The notes below the pieces were generated by a model that saw only the letters and a list, made by a program, of their open reading frames with translations, had not been told where the DNA came from and ran no database searches. Positions 1-8,989 of a stretch of 64,000 nt of DNA are shown piece after piece. The position numbers and the translations under genes are program-made. The DNA is taken from assembly GCF_021018745.1 (NCBI RefSeq), contig NZ_CP063845.1, positions 4,030,001 through 4,094,000 on the forward strand, given 5' to 3'. The stretch's first letter is position 1. The number at the start of each line of letters is the position of its first letter. The stretch is from Gloeobacter morelensis MG652769 (GTDB taxonomy: Bacteria > Cyanobacteriota > Cyanobacteriia > Gloeobacterales > Gloeobacteraceae).

Positions 1-97
1 TTTTTTCCTGTCGCCTTCATAACAGGCGTGGGCGTTCTTGCTGTGTCAAGGTAACGAATTGGCGTGCCAATTTGCGGATAAAGATATTTCCTCCTCG

Positions 98-619
98 ATG
101 CGGGAGCGGGCTTACCTGATCGGGCTGGTGGTCGCCGGCCTGGCGGTGCTGGCCGGTCTGCATCTGTGGCGGGTCCGCCAGGAAAACCACTGGGCAGTGG
201 CCCAGGCGATGCTGGAGGAGGGCACCCGCAGGTTGCGGGCAGGTGACTTGCGAGGAGCGGAAACCGCTTTCACCCGGGCGCTCGAAGCAGACGGCGACAA
301 CGATTACCTGTACCTTCAGCGCGGTCTGACTCGGTTGGGTCTTTCCGAGTACACCGCAGCCGTTACGGACTTGAGCCGCTCCATTGCGTTGCAGCCGCGA
401 CCAATTGCCTACCTGCACCGCTGCGAAGCCCACAAGAGCGCCTTCCATTACCGGGAGGCACTCCGCGATTGCAGCGAAGCGATCCGCCGCGATCCCGGCG
501 ACTCAGCCGCCTACCGTTTGCGCGCTGCCGTCCGGCGCGCGTTGGGCGACGCGCCCGGAGCACAGCTAGACGAACAGCACTCCGCAGAACTGCTCCGGCG
601 GAGACAGCTTAAGTATTAA
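98..619 (+). CDS. Membrane-anchored tetratricopeptide-repeat (TPR) protein
   Basis: This is a 173-aa protein with an N-terminal hydrophobic helix (about residues 5-25, LIGLVVAGLAVLAGLHLW) followed by three to four TPR-like helix pairs (about residues 40-150). The repeats show the usual spaced Gly/Ala/Tyr pattern, as in GDLRGAETAFTRAL and YREALRDCSEAI. TPRs bind other proteins; the partner is unknown. The ATG at 98 is preferred because it puts the membrane anchor at the very N-terminus; an in-frame upstream ATG at 38 would add 20 residues. The last codons (K-Y-stop) lie in the sequence duplicated by the adjacent IS element, so the reading frame survived the insertion intact. Confidence 0.7.
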   Translation: MRERAYLIGLVVAGLAVLAGLHLWRVRQENHWAVAQAMLEEGTRRLRAGDLRGAETAFTRALEADGDNDYLYLQRGLTRLGLSEYTAAVTDLSRSIALQPRPIAYLHRCEAHKSAFHYREALRDCSEAIRRDPGDSAAYRLRAAVRRALGDAPGAQLDEQHSAELLRRRQLKY

Positions 620-1581
620 CGTCAGTTCGGGATAAGGAAAGGCGGTCCGCCTAGGCTGGGATTAGCACATCACAAGCCACGGACCGCTCGCTATGCCCAG
701 TCTAGAAGCGCTCTTTTGCCATGTCGATGACTTCTGCCAACGCTTCGAACCGCTCTGGCAGCAACAATTGCTCGACGATGGCCTGCGACACAGGCGACGG
801 CCACGCCGACTCTGCCTCAGCGAAATCCTGACGATTCTGATTGCTTTTCACCAATCCGCCTACCGCCACTTCAAGGCCTTCTACACCGAAATGGTCTGCG
901 CTTACTGGCGAAGCGCTTTTCCTGGACTGGTCAGCTACGCGCGCTTCGTCGAGTGGATGCCCTCTACCCTTATGCCGCTCAGTGCCTACCTGCGCCACTG
1001 TTTTGGCCCCTGCACCGGCATCAGTTTTATCGATTCGACTCCACTTGCCGTCTGCCATGTGCGCCGCGTCCACGCCCACAAAGTCTTTGTCGGTCTGGCC
1101 GCCTGGGGCAAAAGCTCGGTGGGCTGGTTTTACGGCTTCAAGCTGCACTTGGTGGTCAATGAGCGCGGCGAATTGCTGGCGATGAGCGTGACGGCTGGGA
1201 ACACTGACGATCGCAAGCCTGTGCCTGAACTGCTCAAAGACTTGCACGGCAAAGTGTTTGGCGACCGCGGCTACATCAGCAGCAAGCTTGGCAGGCAATT
1301 GCGCGAGGAGCTGGGCATGGCGCTGATCACCAAGTTGCGGCGCAAGATGACCAATCGGCTGATGGTGATGACGGACAAACTGCTGTTGCGCAAGCGCGGG
1401 ATCATCGAAGCAATCAATGACCAGTTGAAGAACATTTCGCAGATAGAGCACACCCGCCATCGCAGCGAAGTGAATTTTTTGGTGAACCTGGTGTGTGGGT
1501 TGATTGCCTACTGCCACAAACCGAACAAGCCGTCGGTGGCGTCTGATGCCGACCAGCTCAATGCTTAACCCGAACTGACGT
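619..1581 (+). mobile_element. Complete IS982-family insertion sequence, about 963 bp, with a 9-bp target duplication
   Basis: The ends are imperfect inverted repeats: ACGTCAGTTCGGGATAAG at 619-636 and its near-complement finishing at 1581. One transposase gene fills the interior. The 9-bp sequence TAAGTATTA occurs directly on both sides (610-618 and 1582-1590) and is read as the target-site duplication. Because the neighbouring bases are A/T, the duplication could also be counted as 7 or 11 bp. The element separates two convergent genes whose stop codons both lie in the duplicated sequence, so neither gene was shortened. Matching ends, an intact transposase and a perfect duplication suggest a fairly recent insertion. 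Confidence 0.9.
693..1568 (+). CDS. IS982-family transposase
   Basis: This 291-aa transposase has the size and layout of IS982-family enzymes. The DDE catalytic residues are visible as D114 in [10 protein letters not shown]191 in FGDRGYISS and E239 in [13 protein letters not shown]. The downstream stretch [22 protein letters not shown] is also typical of the family. The enzyme cuts and joins the inverted-repeat ends of its own element. The frame is complete, with no internal stop, so the element could still be mobile. It is the only gene in the element. Confidence 0.93.
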   Translation: MPSLEALFCHVDDFCQRFEPLWQQQLLDDGLRHRRRPRRLCLSEILTILIAFHQSAYRHFKAFYTEMVCAYWRSAFPGLVSYARFVEWMPSTLMPLSAYLRHCFGPCTGISFIDSTPLAVCHVRRVHAHKVFVGLAAWGKSSVGWFYGFKLHLVVNERGELLAMSVTAGNTDDRKPVPELLKDLHGKVFGDRGYISSKLGRQLREELGMALITKLRRKMTNRLMVMTDKLLLRKRGIIEAINDQLKNISQIEHTRHRSEVNFLVNLVCGLIAYCHKPNKPSVASDADQLNA

Positions 1582-3146
1582 TAAGTATTAATGCGCACTC
1601 GACGTCCGGTGTTGATCCGCCCGGCCAGCAGACCCACAAGCGCCAGCGCTGCGCTGAGCGGCACAAACCAGTCGCCCCAGCGGACGTAAAGGGTCGTTCC
1701 CTCGAGCAGCCGGACCGGTTCGACGAAGGCCGCGTAAACGTTCCAGCCGGTGATCCGCGCGGTGCGGCCCAGCGGATCGACGACAGCACTGGTGCCGTTG
1801 TTGGAGGCGCGCACCAGATAGCGGCCGGTCTCTACCGCCCGCAGCGTGTCGAGGGCGTGGTGCTGGGGGGCCATCGCCGGGCCGTACCAGGCGTCGTTGG
1901 TCGATTGGACCAGCAGGCGTGCCCCGGCAGCCACCTGGGCGCGAAAGCCGCCTGCAAAGGCCGAGTCGAAGCAGATTCCGGCGGCGACAGGACCCACCGG
2001 TGTCTGCAGGCGTTGAGCCAGCGAGCCGGCGAACACTTCTTGTTGAACGGGGGAAAGTTTGCGCACCAGCGGCCCGATGATCGCCTTGAGGGGGATTTGC
2101 TCTCCAAAGGGCACCAGGTGGATCTTGTTGAAGGTGCTTATGGTCCGTGCGGTACCGTCGAGGGCGAACAGGGTGGTGGCCACCTGGCCGTCGGCGCGGC
2201 GCTCGAAGGCGCTGAGCAACACCGGTACCCGCCGCTTTTGGATCTCAGGGACCAGCGGCGCCGCCGGTTCCGGTTCGCGCGACCAGATAAACGGAAAGGC
2301 CGTCTCCGGGGTGAGCACCAGCTGTGCCCCGGCCGCCGCCAGTGCTTCGTAGCCGCGCACGTAAGTCTCGATGGTCGTGCGCCGACCGTCGGGTGTCCAC
2401 TTGCGCGCCTGGGCGATATTTCCCTGGATGACACCGATACGCAACGGCTCGCCTGCCGGCAGCGGTTGGGTGAGTTGCCACCATCCGTACAGTTGCACCG
2501 AGGCCACCAGGAGCGCTGCAAGGGTCGCGTAGCCCACGCGGCGCGTGCTCCAGCTCTCGGCCACCAGCACATTGACTGCGACGGCCAATCCCACCAGCAG
2601 GTGCGCGCCTCCCAGCGCAACCGTTTGCACGGCCCACAGGTCACCTGCCAGGCTCTGGGCAAGCGTCCCCCAGGGAAAGGCAGTCTCCCCCCGGCCCCAA
2701 AGCCAGTGCAATCCTACCCACAGGCCCACGGCAAAGAGCACCCGCCGCAGGCCGCTCAGGCGGGTGCGGACCACCAGGCTCGCCCAAAGCCCGATCACCC
2801 AGGCCTGACTCGCGCTCACGAACAGCCACGCCCCCAGGGCGATGCCGAGGCTGGACCACCAGTCGATCCCCAGCCAGGTGAGCGGATGAAATCCCAGCAG
2901 CCAGCGCAGCAAGATGGCGTAGTAGACCATCCCCGCCAGGGTTCCGAGCAAGAAAGCACGGGGGCGGTGCTCGGCGCGCAAGTAGACCAGAAACGGCACC
3001 AGGGCCACCCAGACGAGCACCCCCCAGCCGGTGGGCGGAGCGGCTAGACCCAGGACTGTGCCGCCACCAACCGCCGCGAGCACTCCCGCGACGGAGCGCC
3101 GCCGCTGGGCTTGCTCCCGCCGTCGGCGCAGGGCGATCCTGCTCAT
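1581..3146 (-). CDS. lnt: Apolipoprotein N-acyltransferase
   Basis: Lnt transfers the third acyl chain to the N-terminal cysteine of lipoproteins at the inner membrane. The 521-aa protein has several N-terminal membrane segments (about residues 20-225) followed by a nitrilase-like domain (about 235-500). The nitrilase triad is visible: E281 in LTPETAFPF, K341 in FNKIHLVPFGEQIP and C392 in GICFDSAF. The length matches the family. The start ATG overlaps the stop of the upstream permease gene by 4 bp (ATGA), so the two are probably translationally coupled. Its stop codon lies at the edge of the neighbouring IS element, where the target duplication recreated it. Confidence 0.92.
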   Translation of the reverse strand: MSRIALRRRREQAQRRRSVAGVLAAVGGGTVLGLAAPPTGWGVLVWVALVPFLVYLRAEHRPRAFLLGTLAGMVYYAILLRWLLGFHPLTWLGIDWWSSLGIALGAWLFVSASQAWVIGLWASLVVRTRLSGLRRVLFAVGLWVGLHWLWGRGETAFPWGTLAQSLAGDLWAVQTVALGGAHLLVGLAVAVNVLVAESWSTRRVGYATLAALLVASVQLYGWWQLTQPLPAGEPLRIGVIQGNIAQARKWTPDGRRTTIETYVRGYEALAAAGAQLVLTPETAFPFIWSREPEPAAPLVPEIQKRRVPVLLSAFERRADGQVATTLFALDGTARTISTFNKIHLVPFGEQIPLKAIIGPLVRKLSPVQQEVFAGSLAQRLQTPVGPVAAGICFDSAFAGGFRAQVAAGARLLVQSTNDAWYGPAMAPQHHALDTLRAVETGRYLVRASNNGTSAVVDPLGRTARITGWNVYAAFVEPVRLLEGTTLYVRWGDWFVPLSAALALVGLLAGRINTGRRVRINT

Positions 3147-4123
3147 CTTTGTCCTCGCCGTCCGGCGCTATCGACGAGCACAGCTGCCAGGATCACGACG
3201 CCCAGCACAATCTTTTGCAAGTACGGATCGACACCCAGCAAATTGAGACCGTTACCGAGGGTGCCGATAAACAGTGCTCCCAGCAGGCTGCCGAGTACTC
3301 CCCCCCGGCCGCCGCTCAAACTGGTGCCCCCCACTACCACCGCTGCGATCACCTCTAATTCGTAGAGTTGGCCGCTATTGGGGATTCCGGCCCCGAGCCG
3401 GGCGGCGAGCACCCCGCCTGCGAGCCCCGCGAGTAAGCCGTTGATGAGGTAGACCGCCACCAGCACCCCCTGCACCGGCACCCCAGCGAGCCAGCTCGCC
3501 TCGGCGTTGCCACCGATAGCGTAGATCTGGCGGCCGAAGACTGTGCGGGTGAGCAGAAAGTAACCTCCGGCCACCACCGCAACCAAGATAAGCACCGGCA
3601 GCGGCAGTAAGCCGAGCTGTTTTTGGCCCCAGAAGGTGAAGTCAGGGGGGAGGCCGCCGATCGACCGGCCGCCGGTGAGCAAAAAGGCGAGGCCGCGGGC
3701 GATGGTGAGACCGGCCAGGGTGACCACAAAGGGAGCCACCCGAAAGTAGGCCACCAATAAACCACTGAATAGTCCGACTCCACCGCCTACCAGGATGGCT
3801 GCGGGCATGCCGAGTCCGCCCGTTTGAGCGACCATGGCGCCGCTGACTCCGGCCAGGGCCACCACCGATCCCACCGACAGATCGATGCCGCCGGTGAGGA
3901 TCACCAGGGTCATTCCCACCGCCAGGATGCCGAAGATGGCGGTTTGCAGCGAAATGTTGATGAAGTTCTCAAGGGTAAAAAAGCCCGGGGCGATGGCGCT
4001 GAAGACGACGATCTCGATTAGTACGGCGATGGCTGGGCCGTAGGCAGTCTGGCGGGCGAGCCATTCGCGCAACCAACCTGGCAGGGTGAGGAATTTTGGG
4101 TTTTTTGACGTGCTCTCGCCCAT
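3143..4123 (-). CDS. Sugar-type ABC transporter permease (RbsC-like, BPD_transp_2)
   Basis: This is a 326-aa polytopic inner-membrane protein of the ribose/xylose/autoinducer-2 permease type. The diagnostic stretch VGMTLVILTGGIDLSVGS is present at about residues 73-90, and the C-terminal half carries GGTSLSGGRGGVLGSLLGAL, also typical of the family. Such permeases normally work with an ATPase and a periplasmic binding protein, but neither is encoded next to it. The only coupled gene is lnt, which overlaps by 4 bp downstream. The substrate cannot be told from sequence. Confidence 0.88.
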   Translation of the reverse strand: MGESTSKNPKFLTLPGWLREWLARQTAYGPAIAVLIEIVVFSAIAPGFFTLENFINISLQTAIFGILAVGMTLVILTGGIDLSVGSVVALAGVSGAMVAQTGGLGMPAAILVGGGVGLFSGLLVAYFRVAPFVVTLAGLTIARGLAFLLTGGRSIGGLPPDFTFWGQKQLGLLPLPVLILVAVVAGGYFLLTRTVFGRQIYAIGGNAEASWLAGVPVQGVLVAVYLINGLLAGLAGGVLAARLGAGIPNSGQLYELEVIAAVVVGGTSLSGGRGGVLGSLLGALFIGTLGNGLNLLGVDPYLQKIVLGVVILAAVLVDSAGRRGQR

Positions 4124-4290
4124 AGCTGTCGCTGGCTTCTCGACACAGTGTGCCAGAGAAATGCCGCTATTGCCGGAAGTTCCTACCGATGTCCGTGCTT
4201 AATCGCTTCGACCTCGCCTCCTCGGAGACATTGCGGGGAAACGTTTTTCCTCCTTACACTTGACGCCTGCTTTTGGCTTAGCCCGACAGC

Positions 4291-4386
4291 GGGTGTGCGA
4301 GAGGCGGGACCCCCTTCGCGCTTCCCCTCTCGCGCTCTCCAACCTCCCCGCCTCGCGGGGGTGCCACCCCCCCGACACCCCCCGGA
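4291..4386 (+). repeat. GC-rich interspersed repeat, copy 1
   Basis: This roughly 95-bp segment shares a long run of identical blocks with 18364-18454 and, inverted, with 50506-50596. Shared blocks include CCCCCTTCGCGCTTCCCCTC, CTCCCCGC, GCCACCCC and CGACACCCCCCGG. It lies in the 402-bp gap (4124-4525) between the permease start and the end of an Uma2 gene. I see no gene or clear promoter in the rest of that gap. It resembles a short non-autonomous or REP-like intergenic repeat rather than a coding remnant. Confidence 0.8.
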
Positions 4387-4525
4387 CTTATGGGCGCGGC
4401 TGGCGGGAGAGATAGTGGGTGGGCTTGGTTCATTTTTCTAGTGCGTGCACGCTTTGCGTGGCGACTGCGCCGAGGAAGGTGGCCGGGAAAGTCGCCAGGC
4501 GCCTGCCGATGTACCACGGTGATAC

Positions 4526-5086
4526 CTAACGAAACAACCCTTCGACCGCGCAGCGCAGACCTGGAAGCAGGGGCGAGGTCAATTCGTCGCCCGTTAAAAG
4601 CGTAGATATCAAAACCAATTGAGTGTCCTGCCGGCGAAACACCTGCACTTGTCCAGTAAAGCGATCGACGATCCAGTACTCCTCGACCCCATGAATTGAA
4701 TAGAGCTTTAGTTTTGCCTCTCGGTCGCGGCGCTCGTTGTCGATACCGGCTGAAAGCACCTCGACCACCAATTCCGGCGCACCGCTCAGGTGGCCTGCCT
4801 CGTCTTCCAGTCGTATCAGCCGCTCGCGGCTGACCCAGATAACGTCGGGGATGACGCTGTCTTCGTCGGAGAAGATGATCCCAGGGTTGACAATCGATTC
4901 TCCCGAACCGGTGGCGTCGGACCAACGGTTGAGGTGCTCGGCGATGCGCACACAAATTTGCTGATGCCTGCGGTGCGGTGCCCGGCTCACAAATAGTTCT
5001 CCGTCGATAACCTCGTAGCGGGTCCACTCGTTGCAGGGCATGACCTCCAGATCGCGTACATTCCAGCGGACACCAGCAGTACCCAT
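4526..5086 (-). CDS. Uma2-family putative nuclease (DUF820)
   Basis: This 186-aa protein has the Uma2 arrangement of the PD-(D/E)XK fold: YEVIDGELFVSRAPHRRHQ near residues 24-42, an acidic IPDVIWVS segment, then APELVVEVLS and KLKLYSIHGVEEYWIVD. Uma2 proteins are greatly expanded in cyanobacteria and their biological role is unresolved. This copy keeps the conserved Glu and Lys of the presumed active site. A perfect 30-bp palindrome lies just upstream of the start, and an interspersed repeat lies downstream. Confidence 0.88.
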   Translation of the reverse strand: MGTAGVRWNVRDLEVMPCNEWTRYEVIDGELFVSRAPHRRHQQICVRIAEHLNRWSDATGSGESIVNPGIIFSDEDSVIPDVIWVSRERLIRLEDEAGHLSGAPELVVEVLSAGIDNERRDREAKLKLYSIHGVEEYWIVDRFTGQVQVFRRQDTQLVLISTLLTGDELTSPLLPGLRCAVEGLFR

Positions 5087-5108
5087 CGCCGACTCTCCAG
5101 GGGACGGT

Positions 5109-5138
5109 TGGCACCATCTTAGGCCTAAGATGGTGCCA
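5109..5138. repeat. Perfect 30-bp palindrome between two co-oriented genes
   Basis: The left arm TGGCACCATCTTAGG is followed at once by its exact complement, centred between 5123 and 5124. It lies between the Uma2 gene start (5086) and the end of the histone-deacetylase-like gene (5181), both on the minus strand. It could be an intrinsic terminator for the upstream gene, although no T-run follows. A perfect dyad with no loop could equally be a dimeric-regulator site or a mobile-repeat remnant. Confidence 0.6.
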
Positions 5139-5180
5139 GCCTATCGCCGAGGTCACCCGGCGCTGGGTCGGCTGAACGCC

Positions 5181-6104
5181 CTATACCTGACGGGTGTGCA
5201 CCGACAAACAGGCTTCGGTGACCGCGAAAACCGATTCGGCCAATCCGTCCAGGTCGTAGCCGCCTTCGAGGCCAAAGAGCACCCGGCGAGTGCGCGCCAG
5301 GGCCTGGCGGGCAAAATCGCCGTAGTCCGAAGCCCGCAAAGCCATCTCGGCGAGCGGATCGTCGATGTGGCCGTCAAACCCGGCGCTGACGATTAATACC
5401 TCCGGGTCGAAGCGTTCGATAAATGGCCAGACCAGCGCGTCGAGCGCCTGCTGGTACTCTTTGCGAGCGCACCCGGCCAGCAGGGGCACGTTGAGGACAT
5501 TGCCCGCTGAGCCGCGCTCGTGGCTGTAGCCGGTGCCCGGGTAATGGGGCGACTGGTGCAGTGAGATATACGCCAGGCGCGGTTCTTGCCAAAGCAGTTG
5601 CTGGGTGCCGTTGCCGTGGTGCACGTCCCAGTCGAGCACCGCGACGCGCGCCCGGCCGTGCACGCGCAGCGCGTACTGGGCAGCCAGGGCGGCGTTGGCA
5701 AATAGGCAAAATCCCATTGCCTGCTCGCGCTCGGCGTGGTGGCCGGGGGGGCGGGCGAGCACCCAGGCGGGTTCGCCCGTGCGGATCACCGCATCGACGC
5801 CATCCAGCCAACCGCCTGCCGCGAGCGAAGCCACCTCGAAGCTCTCGGCGCTCACCGTCGTATCGGGATCGAGCGAACCGCCGCCGGCCCTGCAGACCTG
5901 TTCGACCGTCTCGACCAGTTCGGCGCTGTGAACCCAGAGCAACTGCTCGCGGGTGGCCCGGCGCGGCTCCTGCCAGGTAAGGGACGCAGCGAGCGGCGAG
6001 CGGCGCAGGCGCTCGACAATCGCCGCAAGCCGCTCGGGCCGCTCAGGGTGCATCGCCCCGGTGCGGTGCTCCAGAAAACGGTCGGTGTAGATGACCGGCA
6101 GCAC
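5181..6104 (-). CDS. Histone-deacetylase-family (AcuC/HdaH-like) deacetylase
   Basis: This 307-aa zinc hydrolase carries the arginase/deacetylase signatures: HPERPERL near residue 19, ARPPGHHAER (H122, H123), DWDVHHGNG with zinc ligands D160 and H162, AGFDGH with ligand D244, and LEGGYD near 279. Bacterial members deacetylate acetylated lysines, polyamines or acetoin-pathway proteins; the substrate here is unknown. The start is GTG at 6104, preceded by AAGGA four bases upstream. A TATAAT-like -10 lies on the minus strand at 6141-6146, with no good -35. Confidence 0.9.
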   Translation of the reverse strand: MLPVIYTDRFLEHRTGAMHPERPERLAAIVERLRRSPLAASLTWQEPRRATREQLLWVHSAELVETVEQVCRAGGGSLDPDTTVSAESFEVASLAAGGWLDGVDAVIRTGEPAWVLARPPGHHAEREQAMGFCLFANAALAAQYALRVHGRARVAVLDWDVHHGNGTQQLLWQEPRLAYISLHQSPHYPGTGYSHERGSAGNVLNVPLLAGCARKEYQQALDALVWPFIERFDPEVLIVSAGFDGHIDDPLAEMALRASDYGDFARQALARTRRVLFGLEGGYDLDGLAESVFAVTEACLSVHTRQV

Positions 6105-6187
6105 AGTGTCCTTACCTGGTAATTTGCAGGCTAGGACCGCATTATAACGGTCGGATCGCCGCCTGAGCCGCCTTGTCGCTGGCGGTT

Positions 6188-8989
6188 TCAGCCGCCAATC
6201 TCGAAGCGCGCCCCCACCCGAAAGGTTGTCCCCGGCGCCGGTGCGCCGTCTTGGTACTCGTACTGGGTATCGAAGATGTTGAAGACACTGCCCGTCAGGA
6301 TCACTTGTGGGGTGATCGGAAACTCGGTATTGAGATCGAGGGTGAACCAGGCCGGAACAAAGTCAAGGGAGTTGATGCGCCGTTTGCCGCCGTCGTAGCG
6401 GCCGACGAGGCTCGCGAGCATGCCCTGGTTGCGGTAGAGCAGGTTGAAGATGACGTTGTTGAAGGGGATATCCGGCACCTGGTACTGGTAGAAGTATGGA
6501 AACTGGGTGGAATTGATGCTGTCCACCGAGCCGAAGGGGCGGGCGTCGGTGTTCGTCCAACTCACCCGCAGGCGCACCTGGTCTGAGATTCCCCAGTCGC
6601 CGGTCATTTCGATGCCGGTCGCGAGTTGACCGTCCAGGTTGACTGTCTGAGTGAGAATCGGAAAGCGCTGGGGATCCTGGCCGAAGGAGCCGTCGTTGAG
6701 CACCTGCAGCGTGCCGAAGACGCCATCCAGGTAGGTGCTGAAGTAGGTGAAGCGCACCCCCAGGTTGTTGGCCGGGGTGAAGTCGAGGCCGACATCGTAC
6801 GTGACGCCCGTCTCCGGTCTCAAGTTGGGGTTGCCGAGGCTGCCCGCGCCCGCGACGTTGATGGCGCTCAGGTTCGGGGCGTTGAAGACGTAGGACCAGT
6901 TGGCCCGCAGTGAAACCGTGCGGTCGGGGGTAAAGCGAATCCCCGCCGCCGGGGTGAGCAGTTCACCGAACGCCGAATTGCTCGTGTAGCGCAAGCCGGC
7001 GTTGACTTTGAGCTGGTCGCTGAAGCTGATGTCGTCGATGAGAAAGGCCGAGTAGCGGGCGATGGCCTGATCAAAAAAGGGGATGGCACCCACCTGCTGC
7101 TGGTAGCTGCGGTCCTCGGTGAAGTTCAAACCGAAGGATAGATCCTGCCCCGGCGAGAGCTTGGTGGTGAGGGAGGTCTGCACCTCGATTTTATCGGACT
7201 GGAAGTACGGCTGGCTGGTGGCACCGGCCGTAAAGCCCCCCGGTGTGCCGGGGATGCGGCGCGGTCCGAGGGCAATTTGCAGATTGCTGTCGTAGTAGTA
7301 GGGCCGGGGTACCCAGGAATTGCCCGTCAGCCGGTAGTAGTAGGCGTAGCTATTGATCGAAGTCGTGGGGTTCACCTCGTGATCCCACAGCACTGCCACT
7401 TCGGTCTGGGCGGTGTTGGTCTGGGTGAGACCGCCCGCGGATACCGAGGCGGCCCGCTCGATGCCGTAGGCGTTACCCGGGGTGAAGGGAATGCCGCTCA
7501 AGCTGCTGCTGTAGGGAAAAACGCGCTGGCCGGAGGCGATCCAGCTGCTGGGGGTAAGGACGATATAGCGCTGGGGATCGCAAGGCAGCGGATTGCCCTG
7601 GCTGTCGAGCGGCTGGATGCGTTGCCCGGCGAAGACCGGGTTGAGGGCAGCGCTGGCGTTGCCCGCGCAGACCGCGTCGGAAAAGAGTCCCGGCCCTGAA
7701 GAGATATATTTGCGGTTTTGCTGGTTGAGGCGGGCGGTGATCCGATTGACCGGATCGGGTTTGAAGACGAGTTTGGCCGAGTAGGAGTCGCTCGCGGCCC
7801 CGGCTTCGTTGGGGGTCAGACGGCCGCTAATCTGGACGGGCGGCCCGACCTCGGGCTTGAGAAACCCGTACAGGTCGATAGGGCCGCTGTTGACCGGATC
7901 GTTGGTGCCCGCACCATTGAGGTTGAAGGAGTTGGGACCGTTGGTGCCGGCGTTGGGATAGCTGTTGGCTGAGAAGAGATTGAAGTCGATCGGTTCCGGT
8001 CGGCCGATTGAAGGGTCCGCCGGAATCGAGGTGGTCGGCAAAGCCGCGTTGGGGTTGTTGGTCGGCCCATAAAACTGGGCAGTGTTTGGAAGGGTGTAGC
8101 GAAAGGGATAGTCGTTCTGGGAAGTGACCCCGGCGTAGGTGAGATTGAAGCTGAACACGTCGTCGCCGCCGCCGTACTTGGCCACGTAGCGGTTGAAGCC
8201 GTAGCTGCCGGTCTCGTACTGCAAGGTTAATTTAGGCGGCCCTTTGGGAGTCTCGGTGATCAAATTGATCACACCGCCCACCGATCCGGAGCCGTAGCGC
8301 AGGGTCGCTCCGCCGGTGAGCACTTCGATGCGCTCTAGATCTTCGCCCTGATAGCCGAAGATGTCGCTGCGGCCGTTGGAGGAGCGCGTCAGCGACAGAC
8401 CGTCGCGCAACGCTTGAAAGCGCTGGTCGTTGAAGCCGCGCAGGTAGGTCTCGCCGATGCCGCGCACGCCGCCAAGCGACGGTGCCGCCTGAAAACCCGG
8501 CACCAGCACCAGGCTGTCGGTGACCGTCGTGGAGCCGACCGCTTTAAAATCTTCTTTTTTGACGCTGTAAACCGTGGCGGTAACGTCGCGCTGGCGCACG
8601 GCCCGCCGGGTGGCCGTCACCGAGACTTCGTCGAGAAAGTTCTCATCGTCCGCCGGTGTCTCCCCCTGGGCGGTGGCGGGCTCCCCAGCCGCCGGGGCTG
8701 CAGGGGTCGGGGCGGCTTGACTCACGACCGGTTGCGTCCAGTTCCACAGGGGCGGCTGGGTCTTGAGATCCGCTGCCTGCCCTGCTGCCATATCCAACAG
8801 CTCCCGTGCCGATTGCACCGTCAAAGCCGGGGCCGAGCGCGCCACCGCCTGGGGGGGCAGACCGGCAACTTGCCCAGCCGGAACCGCCTGTACCGGAACC
8901 CCAGCCGCGGCGATGAGTAACGCCCCAAGGCAAACTTGTCGTCCAGTTTTCAACGACAATGGACGCCATTGTTGCTCGTGTTTATGCAT
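6188..8989 (-). CDS. TonB-dependent outer-membrane receptor
   Basis: This 933-aa protein has an N-terminal export signal, a TonB-box-like/plug region starting at DEVSVTATRR, the plug motif EVLTGGATLRYGSGSVGGVINLIT, and a long beta-barrel with many alternating aromatic strands. Such receptors import ferric siderophores, cobalamin or other metal chelates. The start at 8989 has GGAG six bases upstream. It is a close paralogue of the receptor at 45451-48150. Both share an unusual pre-plug segment (AADLxxxPxLWxWTxP). The protein ends in IGG rather than an aromatic residue. No TonB, ExbB or transporter gene is adjacent. Confidence 0.93.
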   Translation of the reverse strand: MHKHEQQWRPLSLKTGRQVCLGALLIAAAGVPVQAVPAGQVAGLPPQAVARSAPALTVQSARELLDMAAGQAADLKTQPPLWNWTQPVVSQAAPTPAAPAAGEPATAQGETPADDENFLDEVSVTATRRAVRQRDVTATVYSVKKEDFKAVGSTTVTDSLVLVPGFQAAPSLGGVRGIGETYLRGFNDQRFQALRDGLSLTRSSNGRSDIFGYQGEDLERIEVLTGGATLRYGSGSVGGVINLITETPKGPPKLTLQYETGSYGFNRYVAKYGGGDDVFSFNLTYAGVTSQNDYPFRYTLPNTAQFYGPTNNPNAALPTTSIPADPSIGRPEPIDFNLFSANSYPNAGTNGPNSFNLNGAGTNDPVNSGPIDLYGFLKPEVGPPVQISGRLTPNEAGAASDSYSAKLVFKPDPVNRITARLNQQNRKYISSGPGLFSDAVCAGNASAALNPVFAGQRIQPLDSQGNPLPCDPQRYIVLTPSSWIASGQRVFPYSSSLSGIPFTPGNAYGIERAASVSAGGLTQTNTAQTEVAVLWDHEVNPTTSINSYAYYYRLTGNSWVPRPYYYDSNLQIALGPRRIPGTPGGFTAGATSQPYFQSDKIEVQTSLTTKLSPGQDLSFGLNFTEDRSYQQQVGAIPFFDQAIARYSAFLIDDISFSDQLKVNAGLRYTSNSAFGELLTPAAGIRFTPDRTVSLRANWSYVFNAPNLSAINVAGAGSLGNPNLRPETGVTYDVGLDFTPANNLGVRFTYFSTYLDGVFGTLQVLNDGSFGQDPQRFPILTQTVNLDGQLATGIEMTGDWGISDQVRLRVSWTNTDARPFGSVDSINSTQFPYFYQYQVPDIPFNNVIFNLLYRNQGMLASLVGRYDGGKRRINSLDFVPAWFTLDLNTEFPITPQVILTGSVFNIFDTQYEYQDGAPAPGTTFRVGARFEIGG

